A program made the position numbers and the translations under genes. From Nevskia sp. (lineage in GTDB: Bacteria > Pseudomonadota > Gammaproteobacteria > Nevskiales > Nevskiaceae), in the NCBI GenBank assembly GCA_019689635.1, contig JADGHB010000001.1, positions 62,001 through 126,000 of the forward strand: 64,000 nucleotides of DNA, given 5' to 3'. Numbering within the stretch: position 1 is the stretch's first letter; the number at the start of each line of letters is the position of its first letter. The notes beneath the pieces were generated by a model. That model did not search any database. It was given only the letters and a program-made list of their open reading frames with translations, and had not been told where the DNA came from. This document shows positions 1-9,350 of the stretch, piece after piece.

Positions 1-190
1 GCCGGCCAGTGCGCGACAACAGGACTTGTTCGAAGTCCGTGCTCTGGCAGTCTGGATTGCGGCAATAACGCGTCTCTTTGGGAAAGTAATACGTGCCGCA
101 GGCGGCGCAGCGCGTGCCGATCAGATGCGGCGCTTGCGCGTCGAGCGTGAACCAGCCCGGCAGGAAGGGTTCTTTCACGCAGGCTTCCAT
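1..190 (-). CDS. Zn-ribbon / OB-fold (DUF35-type) protein, 3' end outside window
   Basis: Reverse strand reads MEACVKEPFLPGWFTLDAQAPHLIGTRCAACGTYYFPKETRYCRNPDCQSTDFEQVLLSRTG with CxxC...CxxxxC zinc ribbon; ATG overlaps the upstream ipdB stop (ATGA). Confidence 0.75.
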   Translation of the reverse strand, partial: MEACVKEPFLPGWFTLDAQAPHLIGTRCAACGTYYFPKETRYCRNPDCQSTDFEQVLLSRTGR

Positions 191-1011
191 CACGCCGCCT
201 TCCGGGTGAGCGGAGGATTGTCCTTGAGCTGCTGGCCGCGCAGATCGTTCGGATCCAGCCGTCGGATGATCTCGAGCTGTTCGCGCGTGGGCAAGGGCGT
301 CTCGTGGAGCTCGGGCGCGCGAGCCAGCGGAAAGCCGGTGGCCGCCTGGACCTGCTCGAAGGACACGCCCGGATGCAGGCTCACCACGCGCAGCCCCTGC
401 CCGCCCCAGGGATCCGGACCGCCGAAATCCATCACGCACAAATCGGTGACCACGCGATGCACGCCGGGAAAACTGCCGCGCGCCGCGGCCGGCCAGCGCC
501 CGGGGTGATAGCCCGCCGCGCACACCACGTCCACTTCGCCCGCGACGAAGACGCGCGGGGAATGCTGGGGCACGAAGAAGGAATTGAGGTGGTGGACGCT
601 GTTGCCGGGAAAGCCGCGCAGCCCCAGCATCTGGCGCTTGGGCCGGGCGAACTCGCCGATGCAGGAGATGTTGGCCTGACCGTAGCGATCCACCTGCACC
701 GGCATGACCAGCGCGTGGCGGCGGCCGCCCCACAAGGCATCGAACACGCGCGCATAGGGCATCCATCCGGAATAGGCACGCCCTGCGTGAGTCTTGGCGC
801 CGAGCGCCACCGGCGTCTCGGTGAGGTAGGCCTCGCCGTCGGTGATCAGAAGCTGCGGGCTGTGGGTGAGCTTGGCCAGGCCCTGAGCCAGACGCGGGAT
901 CACGCCGATGCCGGTGGCCAGAATCTCTCCACCCGGGTCGCCCGCGTCGCGCCACACCTCGGCGCAGGCGCAGATCAACAGTTCGGCCAGAGTGGCGGTG
1001 GATGCGCTCAC
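190..1011 (-). CDS. ipdB: CoA-transferase beta subunit, IpdB-like (steroid C/D ring degradation)
   Basis: Protein from GTG: VSASTATLAELLICACAEVWRDAGDPGGEILATGIGVIPRLAQGLAK...; adjacent to IpdA; steroid gene context. Confidence 0.8.
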   Translation of the reverse strand: MSASTATLAELLICACAEVWRDAGDPGGEILATGIGVIPRLAQGLAKLTHSPQLLITDGEAYLTETPVALGAKTHAGRAYSGWMPYARVFDALWGGRRHALVMPVQVDRYGQANISCIGEFARPKRQMLGLRGFPGNSVHHLNSFFVPQHSPRVFVAGEVDVVCAAGYHPGRWPAAARGSFPGVHRVVTDLCVMDFGGPDPWGGQGLRVVSLHPGVSFEQVQAATGFPLARAPELHETPLPTREQLEIIRRLDPNDLRGQQLKDNPPLTRKAA

Positions 1012-1013
1012 GA

Positions 1014-1907
1014 TCAGAACACCTGGCGCGGCAGCGCGAGGATTTTTTCGAGCCCGCCGACCGCGCGCCGATAGGCTGCCTCGTCGCCGGCGAGAAACTC
1101 CTCCGCGTAACGCCGCCAGCCGTCGTCGGCTTCCGCGCCCGCGCAATACCGCGTCAGATGCGCCGCGTCCCAGCCGTAGCCTCCACCGTGGATCGACACG
1201 TGGGAGGTCGGATGCGCGCCGCCGGGCGCGTGCACCACGCCGGTGACGAGATTGCGTTCGAAGGAATTACACTGGGCATCCGCCTCGTCGGTCTCCAGGC
1301 GCTCGACCAGCTCCTCGCAGCTCACGTAGCAGGCGCGCGCGGCGCGCGCGAACCATTCGTCGAAGAACGGGTCGGGAGCGTACAGGCGCGTGTTGCCCCA
1401 GCGGTCCGCGCGGTGGACGTGCAAGAGCGCCGCGTCGAGCTTGAGCGCCGGCATGGCCAGCAACTCTTCGCCGTCGTCGTAAGGGGAGCGCACCGTGCGC
1501 AGGCCGGGATTGATTTTCATCAAGTCGGTGCCCAGGCCCACGCGTGTGGGCAGAAAGGGCAGGCGCATGGCCGCCGCGCGCAGCCCCCAGTGCAGCAGGC
1601 CTTCGTCCAGTTCCATCGCCTCGACGGCGCCCGCCTCGCGCGCCTTGCGGAAGTAGGGCTCGAGCGGAATGAAATCGAGCGAGACGAAGCCGTAGATCAG
1701 CTTCTTGACCTTGCCCGCCGCGCACAGCATGCCCATCTCCGGCCCGCCGTAGCCGACCACGGTCAGGTCCTTGAGCGGCGAGCGCAGGATTTCGCGCACC
1801 AGCGCCATCGGCTTGCGCCGCGGCCCCCAGCCGCCGATGCCGATCGTCATGCCGTCGCGCAATCGCGCCACGACTTGCGCCGCGCTCATTTCCTTGTTCA
1901 GCGCCAT
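1014..1907 (-). CDS. ipdA: CoA-transferase alpha subunit, IpdA-like
   Basis: 297 aa, MTIGIGGWGPRRKPMALVREILRSPLKDLTVVGYGGPEMGML; class I CoA-transferase alpha motifs. Confidence 0.82.
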   Translation of the reverse strand: MALNKEMSAAQVVARLRDGMTIGIGGWGPRRKPMALVREILRSPLKDLTVVGYGGPEMGMLCAAGKVKKLIYGFVSLDFIPLEPYFRKAREAGAVEAMELDEGLLHWGLRAAAMRLPFLPTRVGLGTDLMKINPGLRTVRSPYDDGEELLAMPALKLDAALLHVHRADRWGNTRLYAPDPFFDEWFARAARACYVSCEELVERLETDEADAQCNSFERNLVTGVVHAPGGAHPTSHVSIHGGGYGWDAAHLTRYCAGAEADDGWRRYAEEFLAGDEAAYRRAVGGLEKILALPRQVF

Positions 1908-1915
1908 GCGCGCTC

Positions 1916-2809
1916 TTATCTGAAGCCCACCGAAAAATCGTGGCCCCAGATGGAGACCTGCTTGGTCTCGGTGGGCTGCCAGCGTGCGGGATCCACGTCG
2001 ATGCCGCCCCAGCCGTATTCCAGCGCGAAATTGCCGGGCGTCATCATGTAAAACGAGGTCATGCGGTCGTTCTCGTGCTGGCCCAGCGTGGCCATGAGCT
2101 TGACGCCCAGCTTCTCGCGCCGGTCGTAGGCGCGACCCACGTCGGTCATGGAATTCACTTCCACCATGGCGTGCACGCAGCCCGCGGGATGGGGCATTTC
2201 CGCCAGCGCCAGGCTGTGGTGGCGTCCGCTCGCGCCGTGCAGGAAATGGATGCGGATGACCGGCGCATCCGGCGCGGGCTTGAAATTGAACACGTCCGAC
2301 AAACCCATGCCCAAGGTCTGGCGGAACAGCGCCACCGTGGCGTCGAAGTGCTGCGCCGCCGGCAGCACGGTGTGGCCCATGCCCTGCGCGCCGGTCTTGA
2401 ACCCGGACACGCCCAGCGGCGAGACGAAAGGCGCGCGCGCGCCGCTGTACCCCCAGGCCAGCTCGTGGCGGTTGCCGGAGGGATCGACGAAGGACAGCAG
2501 GCGCTTGAAAGCGCGCCGCGCCGCCTCGTCCGCACTGCCCATGCGCAGCGACGCACCGGCCCGGTCCAGCGCCGCCGCCGCCTGCTCGAACGCGCGCTCG
2601 TCGGTCGCTTCCCAGCCGGAATACAGATAGCGGTCGTCGGCGCCCGGCAGCACCGCGATGCGGAACGCGCGCTCGTCCATCTTGAGCTGCACGCCGCCAT
2701 CCGGCGCATCGTAGGCCGCCATGCCCAGCACGCGCTCGCCGAACTCGCGCCAGCGCGCGGGTTCGGCGCTTTGCACCACGATGTAGGCCAGGGCCTGGAT
2801 CTTGGACAT
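1916..2809 (-). CDS. hsaC: Extradiol dioxygenase (VOC superfamily), HsaC/TesB-like
   Basis: Starts MSKIQALAYIVVQSAEPARWREFGERVLGM; two-domain VOC fold with GHTVLPAAQHFDATVALFRQTLGM and ALEYGWGG; ends HDFSVGFR. Confidence 0.8.
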   Translation of the reverse strand: MSKIQALAYIVVQSAEPARWREFGERVLGMAAYDAPDGGVQLKMDERAFRIAVLPGADDRYLYSGWEATDERAFEQAAAALDRAGASLRMGSADEAARRAFKRLLSFVDPSGNRHELAWGYSGARAPFVSPLGVSGFKTGAQGMGHTVLPAAQHFDATVALFRQTLGMGLSDVFNFKPAPDAPVIRIHFLHGASGRHHSLALAEMPHPAGCVHAMVEVNSMTDVGRAYDRREKLGVKLMATLGQHENDRMTSFYMMTPGNFALEYGWGGIDVDPARWQPTETKQVSIWGHDFSVGFR

Positions 2810-2937
2810 CGTCTGCGCCTTGTTCTTGAGTGCCGCAATTATCCGGGCCGGCGCGCGCCGACTCATCACCCCAACGGATGAAGCCGCCGCGGCGCCGGCC
2901 TCCCGAAGATGGGCGCTCTGAAAAAAGAGGACCGGCG

Positions 2938-4641
2938 ATGGAGGAGATCGCGGCACGCGCCAGCGAATGGGGATTGCACGTCGAACCGCCGCTGCGCCTG
3001 GCGGACCCCGACGCGCAGGCTTGGGACGAGACCGCGGACCTGGTGATCGTCGGCCTGGGCGGTGGAGGCGTGGCCGCGGCGCTGGAAGCCGTCGAGCGCG
3101 GCCTGAGCGCGATCGCGCTGGACCATTACGAGGGCGGCGGATCGTCGGCGGCCAATGGCGGCGTGTACTACGCCGGCGGCGGCACCAGCATCCAGCGGCA
3201 GGCCGGCGAGGACGACTCGCCGGAGGCGATGTACCACTATCTCAAGCTCGAGGTCGGCGACGCGGTATCCGACCGCACCTTGCGCCGCTTCTGCGAAGAA
3301 AGCGCGGCCACTTTCGAATGGCTGGTCGCGCACGGCGCCAAGTTCGACGCGCGCGTGTGGAAGGAGAAGACCTCCTACCCGCCGCTCGATTATTTTCTCT
3401 ATCACCCGGACAGCTCCCTGGCCGCGCCCTACGCCCGGCGCGCGAAACCGGCCGCGCGCGGACACCGCGCCTACGCCTACAACGGCAAGAAAGCCTGGGG
3501 CCTGGGGGGAGCGATCTATCAGCCGCTGCGCGAAGCCGCGCTCAAGCTCGGCCTGCGGTTCCATCCTTATGCCGAAGCCTGCCAGCTCGCGCTCGACGCC
3601 CGCGGCCGCGTGATCGGCGTGAAAGCCTTGCAGATTCCCGCGGGCACGAGCGCGGCGCGACGTTTCGCCCGCTCGATCGCGCACGCGGCAAAATGGTTCG
3701 AGATCCTGCCGCCCAGTTTCCCGCTCGCCGCCCTCACCTACGCCATCGGCCGGCGTTATCTGGCCAAGGCGCGCGCCATCGAAGCACGCGCGCGCGTCGT
3801 GCGTTGGTACCGCGCGCGGCGCGGCGTGGTGCTGTCCACCGGCGGCTTCGTGCTCAACACCGCGATGCTCGCCCACTACGCGCCGCGCTACGTGCGCGGT
3901 CTGCCCAACGGCACGCTGGGCGACACCGGCGCCGGATTGCTGCTCGGCGCCTCCGTCGGCGGCGCCCTGAAACGGATGGATCGCATCAGCGCCTGGCGCT
4001 TCATCAATCCGCCCAGGGCCTGGGCGCAGGGCCTATTGATCAACGCGCGCGGTGAGCGCTTCGTCAACGAAACGCTCTACGGCGCGAGCCTGGGTGACGC
4101 GATCATGGCGCAGCCCGACGGCCGCGCCTGGATCCTGCTCGATGGCGCCCTGCGCAAGACCGCGCTGCGGCAGGCGCGCGATCCGCAGCTCGTGCCCTTC
4201 CAGCGCGACGTGGCGCGAGTCAATCTGTGGTTCAACTGCGTGCGGGCCCCGACCCTCGAGGCGCTGGCCGAACGTCTGAGCGTGGATGTGGCGACACTGC
4301 GCCGCACGATCGAGGAGTACAACTGCATCGCGCGTGGCGAACGGGCCGATCCCTACGAGAAACGTGCGGAAGAATGCGCGGTGCTCAGCCAGCCGCCGTA
4401 TTGCGCGATCGACGCTTCGATCGACAGCCGCTGGTTGCCGATGCCGATCATGACGGTCGGCGGGCTGGCGGTGGACGAAGACAGCGGCCTGGTGCTCGAC
4501 GACGCCGGAGCGCCCATCGCGGGGCTCTACGCCGCCGGCCGCAACGCGGTGGGCGTGTGCTCCAACGTGTACGTCAGCGGCCTGTCCTACGCCGACTGCA
4601 TCTTCTCCGGCCGCCGCGCCGCGCGCCACGCGGCAAAATAA
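2938..4641 (+). CDS. FAD-dependent 3-ketosteroid dehydrogenase-like flavoprotein (KstD-like paralog 1)
   Basis: DLVIVGLGGGGVAAALEAVERG dinucleotide motif, GGSSAANGGVYYAGGGT, C-terminal GLYAAGRNAVGVCSNVYVSGLSYADCIFSGR. Confidence 0.75.
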   Translation: MEEIAARASEWGLHVEPPLRLADPDAQAWDETADLVIVGLGGGGVAAALEAVERGLSAIALDHYEGGGSSAANGGVYYAGGGTSIQRQAGEDDSPEAMYHYLKLEVGDAVSDRTLRRFCEESAATFEWLVAHGAKFDARVWKEKTSYPPLDYFLYHPDSSLAAPYARRAKPAARGHRAYAYNGKKAWGLGGAIYQPLREAALKLGLRFHPYAEACQLALDARGRVIGVKALQIPAGTSAARRFARSIAHAAKWFEILPPSFPLAALTYAIGRRYLAKARAIEARARVVRWYRARRGVVLSTGGFVLNTAMLAHYAPRYVRGLPNGTLGDTGAGLLLGASVGGALKRMDRISAWRFINPPRAWAQGLLINARGERFVNETLYGASLGDAIMAQPDGRAWILLDGALRKTALRQARDPQLVPFQRDVARVNLWFNCVRAPTLEALAERLSVDVATLRRTIEEYNCIARGERADPYEKRAEECAVLSQPPYCAIDASIDSRWLPMPIMTVGGLAVDEDSGLVLDDAGAPIAGLYAAGRNAVGVCSNVYVSGLSYADCIFSGRRAARHAAK

Positions 4642-4758
4642 TTCCTGCGCCAGTCAGGGCTTGCGTGTTTTTCGCGCGCCGGTCGGGCGGCCCGTGTCGA
4701 TTTCGCGCGTCCTGCTTCGTCGTGTCGGTGAAAGCCCTCAACCGCAGGAGAACGCAGG

Positions 4759-5115
4759 ATGAAAACCTTTCTCGCCGTATTCATCGGCACCCCCGAGGCG
4801 AGGCAACGCTCCGGCTGGGATTCCCTGAGCGCGGCCCAGCGCCAGGAGCGCGAGCGCGCCGGCATCGAGGCCTGGCACCACTGGGTGAAAGCCAACCAGG
4901 CCGCCATCGTCGACGGCGGCAGCCCGCTGGGCAAGACCAAGCGAGTCTCGGCAGCCGGCATCGCCGACATCCGGAACGCCTTGACCGGCTATACCGTCGT
5001 GCGCGCCGCGACCCACGATGCCGCGGCGCGGCTGTTCGCGCAGCACCCGCACTTCACCATTTTTCCGGGCGACTGCGTCGAAATCATGGAGTGCCTGCCC
5101 ATCCCGCAAGCCTGA
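4759..5115 (+). CDS. YCII/DGPF-like small protein
   Basis: 118 aa MKTFLAVFIGTPEARQRSGW...; next to DGPF proteins and ECF sigma factor. Confidence 0.55.
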   Translation: MKTFLAVFIGTPEARQRSGWDSLSAAQRQERERAGIEAWHHWVKANQAAIVDGGSPLGKTKRVSAAGIADIRNALTGYTVVRAATHDAAARLFAQHPHFTIFPGDCVEIMECLPIPQA

Positions 5116-5136
5116 CCGCAACCAGGAGATCCCGCC

Positions 5137-5565
5137 ATGCGCTTCATGCTGCTGATGATTCCCAAGGGTTACGCAAGCGCCGCCCCGGGCACGATGCCCG
5201 ACCCCAAGCACGTCGCGGCGATGATGAAGTACAACGAGGCGCTGCGCAAAGCCGGCGTGCTGCTGGCGCTCGACGGCCTGCATCCGCCGGCCGAAGGCGC
5301 GCGCGTCTCGTTCCAGAACGGCAAGCCGCGCGTCAGCGACGGACCGTTCGCCGAGGCCAAGGAAACGATCGGCGGCTACTGGATGATCCAGGTGCGTTCC
5401 CGCGCGGAGGCCATCGAATGGGCCAAGCGCTGCCCGGCGCAGGACCACGAAACGATCGAGGTGCGCCAGGTGCAGGAATTCGCGGAATTCCCCGAGGACG
5501 TGCAGAAGGCCGCCGCTGGATTCGCGGACCTGCCGGCGCACAACGCCGGGCGCGGCGCGCGCTGA
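5137..5565 (+). CDS. YCII-related DGPF domain protein
   Basis: MRFMLLMIPKGYAS...SDGPFAEAKETIGGYWMIQVRSRAEAIEWAKRCP; canonical DGPF.EAKE motif. Confidence 0.85.
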   Translation: MRFMLLMIPKGYASAAPGTMPDPKHVAAMMKYNEALRKAGVLLALDGLHPPAEGARVSFQNGKPRVSDGPFAEAKETIGGYWMIQVRSRAEAIEWAKRCPAQDHETIEVRQVQEFAEFPEDVQKAAAGFADLPAHNAGRGAR

Positions 5566-5611
5566 GCACGTTGGCCTGCCGGACCGCCCTAAAAAACGCA
5601 AGGAGAGATTC

Positions 5612-6028
5612 ATGGCTGTGCAACCCTATCTGATGTTCGAAGGCCGCTGCGAAGAGGCGCTGGAGTTCTACCGTAAGGCGCTCGGCGCCGAGGTGACGAT
5701 GCTGATGCGCTTCGGCGAGGCGCCGATCCCCGCGGACCAGCGCCCGCCCGGCAGCGAGCGCAAGATCATCCACGCCGCTTTCCGTGCTGGTGGCAGCGAG
5801 TTGCTCGCCTCTGACGGCCATTGCAGCGGCAAATCCGCGTTCGGTGGCTTCTCGCTGACGTTGTCCGCCGAGAGCGACGCACAGGCGAAACGCTGGTTCG
5901 AGGCGCTGGCCGAAGGCGGCGAAGTGCGCATGCCGCTCGGTCCGACGTTCTTCGCCACCAGTTTCGGCATGCTCGCCGACCGCTTCGGCGTGCCGTGGAT
6001 GGTGATCCACGCCAAGCCCAAACCCTGA
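5612..6028 (+). CDS. VOC family protein, PhnB-like
   Basis: MAVQPYLMFEGRCEEALEFYRKALGAEVTMLMRFGEAP... Confidence 0.8.
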   Translation: MAVQPYLMFEGRCEEALEFYRKALGAEVTMLMRFGEAPIPADQRPPGSERKIIHAAFRAGGSELLASDGHCSGKSAFGGFSLTLSAESDAQAKRWFEALAEGGEVRMPLGPTFFATSFGMLADRFGVPWMVIHAKPKP

Positions 6029-6096
6029 GCGCAGGGCATGGCATCGGTCACCGAGCGGCTTGCGTACCGACGGCGATGATGCTGTGATCGGTCGCC

Positions 6097-7383
6097 ATGA
6101 CGGCGACCGACACTCATCGCGCGATCGAAGCGGTGTTCCGCATCGAGCAGGCCAAGCTGATCGCCGGCCTCACGCGCCTGGTGCGCGACGTCGGGCTGGC
6201 CGAGGAACTGGCGCAGGACGCGCACCTCGCCGCGCTGGAGCGCTGGCCGCTCGAGGGCGTGCCCGACCATCCCGCGGCCTGGCTGATGACCGCGGCCAAG
6301 CGTCGCGCCATCGACTGGCTTCGCCATCACCAGATGCGCAGCCGCAAGGAACCGGAGCTGAGCCGGGAGCTGGAGGCGCAGCTCGCCGCCGCCCGGCCCG
6401 GCCCGGACGCCGCGGCGGAGGCGGCGGACGAAGGAATTGACGACGACCTGCTGCGGCTGATGTTCATCGCCTGCCATCCGCTGCTGTCGGCCGATGCGCG
6501 CGTGGCGCTCACGCTGCGCCTGCTCGGCGGGCTGAGCACCGAGGAGATCGCGCGCGCCTTTCTCGTGCCGGAGCCGACCATCGCCCAGCGCATCGTGCGC
6601 GCCAAGCGCTTGCTGGCGGAACGGCGCGTGCCCTTCGAAACGCCGCGCGGCGCGGAACTCGGCGCGCGCCTGGCTTCGGTGCTGGAAGTGATCTACCTGA
6701 TCTTCAACGAAGGCTACACCGCCACCGCGGGCGAGGACTGGATGCGGCCGGCGCTGTGCGAGGAAGCGCTGCGCCTGGGCCGCATGCTCGCCGAGCTGGC
6801 GCCCGCCGAGCCGGAAGCGCAGGGCCTGGCCGCGCTGCTGGAGTTGCAGGCTTCGCGCATCCCCGCGCGCACCGACGCGGCGGGCGAGCCGATCCTGCTG
6901 CCCGACCAGGACCGCGCGCGCTGGGACCGGCTGCTGATCCGCCGCGGACTCGAGCGCCTCGCGCGGGCGACGGCGCTCGGCTTTGAACCCGGGCCGTATG
7001 TCCTGCAGGCCGAGATCGCCGCCTGCCACGCGCGCGCGCCAAGGGCGCAGGACACCGACTGGCCGCGCATCGCCGCGCTCTACGACGCGCTGGCCCGGTG
7101 CCAGCCCTCGCCGGTGGTGGAATTGAACCGCGCGGTGGCGCAGGCCATGGCTCACGGCCCCGCCGCAGGGCTGGCGCGGGTGGACGCGCTGCGCGACGAA
7201 CCGCTGCTGCGGAATTACCATCTTTTGCCGAGCGTGCGCGGCGATCTGCTCGCCAGACTCGGCCGCCACGAAGAAGCGCGCGCGGAATTCGAACGCGCCG
7301 CGCATCTGGCGCGCAATGCGCGCGAGCGCGAGCTGCTGCGGGCGCGCGCCGCGGCGCAAGCGCAAGCCGCGCAAGCATCTTGA
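6097..7383 (+). CDS. ECF-type RNA polymerase sigma factor with C-terminal extension (ECF42-like)
   Basis: AIEAVFRIEQAKLIAGLTRLVRDVGLAEELAQDAHLAALERWP...GVPDHPAAWLMTAAKRRAIDWLR; LGGLSTEEIARAFLVPEPTIAQRIVRAKRLL (sigma4); long C-terminal domain; DGPF neighbours. Confidence 0.85.
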   Translation: MTATDTHRAIEAVFRIEQAKLIAGLTRLVRDVGLAEELAQDAHLAALERWPLEGVPDHPAAWLMTAAKRRAIDWLRHHQMRSRKEPELSRELEAQLAAARPGPDAAAEAADEGIDDDLLRLMFIACHPLLSADARVALTLRLLGGLSTEEIARAFLVPEPTIAQRIVRAKRLLAERRVPFETPRGAELGARLASVLEVIYLIFNEGYTATAGEDWMRPALCEEALRLGRMLAELAPAEPEAQGLAALLELQASRIPARTDAAGEPILLPDQDRARWDRLLIRRGLERLARATALGFEPGPYVLQAEIAACHARAPRAQDTDWPRIAALYDALARCQPSPVVELNRAVAQAMAHGPAAGLARVDALRDEPLLRNYHLLPSVRGDLLARLGRHEEARAEFERAAHLARNARERELLRARAAAQAQAAQAS

Positions 7384-7406
7384 ACGGACCGAGCTCGGGA
7401 GAGCCC

Positions 7407-7763
7407 ATGCCTTCGTACCTGCTGCTGGTGATGGAACCCCGCGGACAGCGCCAAGCGCGCACCGCCGAACAGGGCCGGGAACTGCAGGCGCGCATGCGCC
7501 GCTACGGCGAGGGGCTGAAAGCGCGCGGCCTGCTCAAGTCCTGCGACTCGCTGCGCTCGGACGAGCACGGCGTACGCATCCGCGTGCGCGACGGCAAGCG
7601 CACCCTCACCGACGGCCCCTTCACCGAGGCGAAAGAGATGATCGGCGGCTATTTCCTGTTCGACTGCGCCTCGCGCGAGGAAGCGCTGGCTCTCGCCGCC
7701 GCGTGCCCGGCGGTGGAATGGGCCAGCGTGGAGCTGCGCGAGATCGGGCCCTGCTACGAATGA
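7407..7763 (+). CDS. YCII-related DGPF domain protein
   Basis: MPSYLLLVMEPRGQR...LTDGPFTEAKEMIGGYFLFDCASREEAL. Confidence 0.85.
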   Translation: MPSYLLLVMEPRGQRQARTAEQGRELQARMRRYGEGLKARGLLKSCDSLRSDEHGVRIRVRDGKRTLTDGPFTEAKEMIGGYFLFDCASREEALALAAACPAVEWASVELREIGPCYE

Positions 7764-7791
7764 ACGCGACCGCACGGCACACGCGGCAGCC

Positions 7792-8625
7792 ATGCTCGAA
7801 CTGAAACCGGACACGATCGCCGGCGTGCGCTGCGCGGTGTACGACAGCGGTCCCGCGGACGCGCGCGCGGCGGTGGTCTTCGTCCACGGCAACCCCGGCC
7901 CGGCCGACGACTGGGAACGGCTGGCCCCGGCCGCCGCGGGCTTCGCGCGCGTGCTGGCCCTGGATCTGCCCGGCTTCGGCCGTGCCGCGCGGCCGCGCGC
8001 TTTCGACTACACCATCCGCGGCTATGCGCGTCAGCTCGGCGCGCTGATCGAAGCGCGCGGCATCGAACGCGTGCATCTCGTGCTGCACGATTTCGGCGGC
8101 GGCTTCGGCCTGCGCTGGGCGCTCGACCATCCGCGGCAACTGGCCAGCCTCGCGCTGATCGACTGCGGCGTGCTGGAGAACTACCGCTGGCACCGCTACG
8201 CCCGCATCTGGCAGACGCCGATCCTCGGCGAGCTGTTCCAGTGGCTGTCCACCGCGCGCACCCTGCGCGCGGTGCTCAATCGCGACAATCCGCGCCCCTT
8301 GCCGCGCGCCTTCACCGATCGCATCGCGCGCTTCGCCGACTGGGGCCACCGGCGCGCCGTGCTCAAGCTCTACCGCGCCACGCGCGATCCGCTCGCCGCC
8401 TTTCCCGACCTGTCCCAAATCCGGCACTGGCAAGACCTGCCGGTGTGCGTGATCTGGGGCGAGGCCGACCCCTACCTCCCCGCCGCCTACGCGCAGCGGC
8501 AGAAGGACTATTTCCCGCGCGCGGAAGTGCACGTGCTGGAGGGGCTGGGCCACTGGCCGTTCGTGGACGATCCGGCGGCCGTGGAAAACATCCTCGTTCC
8601 TTTCCTGCGCCGCGTCGCCACGTAG
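7792..8625 (+). CDS. alpha/beta hydrolase, epoxide hydrolase / haloalkane dehalogenase-type nucleophile
   Basis: HGNPGPADDW oxyanion motif; nucleophile elbow HDFGGGFGLRWALDHP (Asp instead of Ser); C-terminal GLGHWPFVDDP. Confidence 0.75.
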   Translation: MLELKPDTIAGVRCAVYDSGPADARAAVVFVHGNPGPADDWERLAPAAAGFARVLALDLPGFGRAARPRAFDYTIRGYARQLGALIEARGIERVHLVLHDFGGGFGLRWALDHPRQLASLALIDCGVLENYRWHRYARIWQTPILGELFQWLSTARTLRAVLNRDNPRPLPRAFTDRIARFADWGHRRAVLKLYRATRDPLAAFPDLSQIRHWQDLPVCVIWGEADPYLPAAYAQRQKDYFPRAEVHVLEGLGHWPFVDDPAAVENILVPFLRRVAT

Positions 8626-8682
8626 CTTCGCGCGGCCGGGAATCGCCGCGGCGCGGGCGCCATTCGCCCGCCGCGGCCGGTT

Positions 8683-9297
8683 TCACGAAACCCGCCGCCC
8701 GCGCTCCCACAGCAGCCAGGCGTGCGCCGCGGCGATGCCGCCGAAGGTCAGCGGGCCGCCGGGCCAGGCGTGGGTCTTGAACAAAGCGATTCCGAAGCTG
8801 GAGATCGCCAGCAGCGCGATCGGTCCCCAGGAATGACCGCCGCGCCTCAACACCGCTCCTGCCGCCAGCGCGCCCACGGAAAGGGCGACCGAGCCGCCCA
8901 CGGCGAACAGTGACACGCCGCCGCCCATGACCGGATGCGACCACAGCGCGTCGAGCATCGCGCGCCAGGCCTCGGGCGCGTTCGAGCCATTGGCGGCGCC
9001 CACCAGAATCCCGGTCGCCACGCCGGCCACCGCATCCCAGGCGGTCCAGCTCGCGCCGAAGACGAACATCGCCACGCGGCACAGCGCCGCGGCGCCGCCG
9101 CTCTGCCCCCGGGCCCACCAGGCCACCGCCAGCGCCGCCAGCGGAAACAGCGCGATCTGCGCATAATGCACCGCGAGCCACGTCCGCACGTCGAGGCGCA
9201 AAAGGTCGTGCGGATGCGGGTGAAAGATCTCGACGATCGCCAACGACAGCGGCGCGCCCACCACCAGCGCCCATTCCAATCCCCTGTGCCGTTCCAT
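8683..9297 (-). CDS. Multi-pass integral membrane protein, unknown function
   Basis: 204 aa with several hydrophobic segments (MERHRGLEWALVVGAPLSLAIVEIFHP...). Confidence 0.6.
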   Translation of the reverse strand: MERHRGLEWALVVGAPLSLAIVEIFHPHPHDLLRLDVRTWLAVHYAQIALFPLAALAVAWWARGQSGGAAALCRVAMFVFGASWTAWDAVAGVATGILVGAANGSNAPEAWRAMLDALWSHPVMGGGVSLFAVGGSVALSVGALAAGAVLRRGGHSWGPIALLAISSFGIALFKTHAWPGGPLTFGGIAAAHAWLLWERGRRVS

Positions 9298-9350
9298 GTG
9301 AAAGCCTTCAATCTATATACCATCCCGCTCGCACGCCCGTCTTGTATCTA

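Noticed and set aside
7792-8625. Second hsaD copy
   Set aside because: The nucleophile elbow has Asp (HDFGGG), not the Ser (GNSLGG) seen in the hsaD at 54107-54946.
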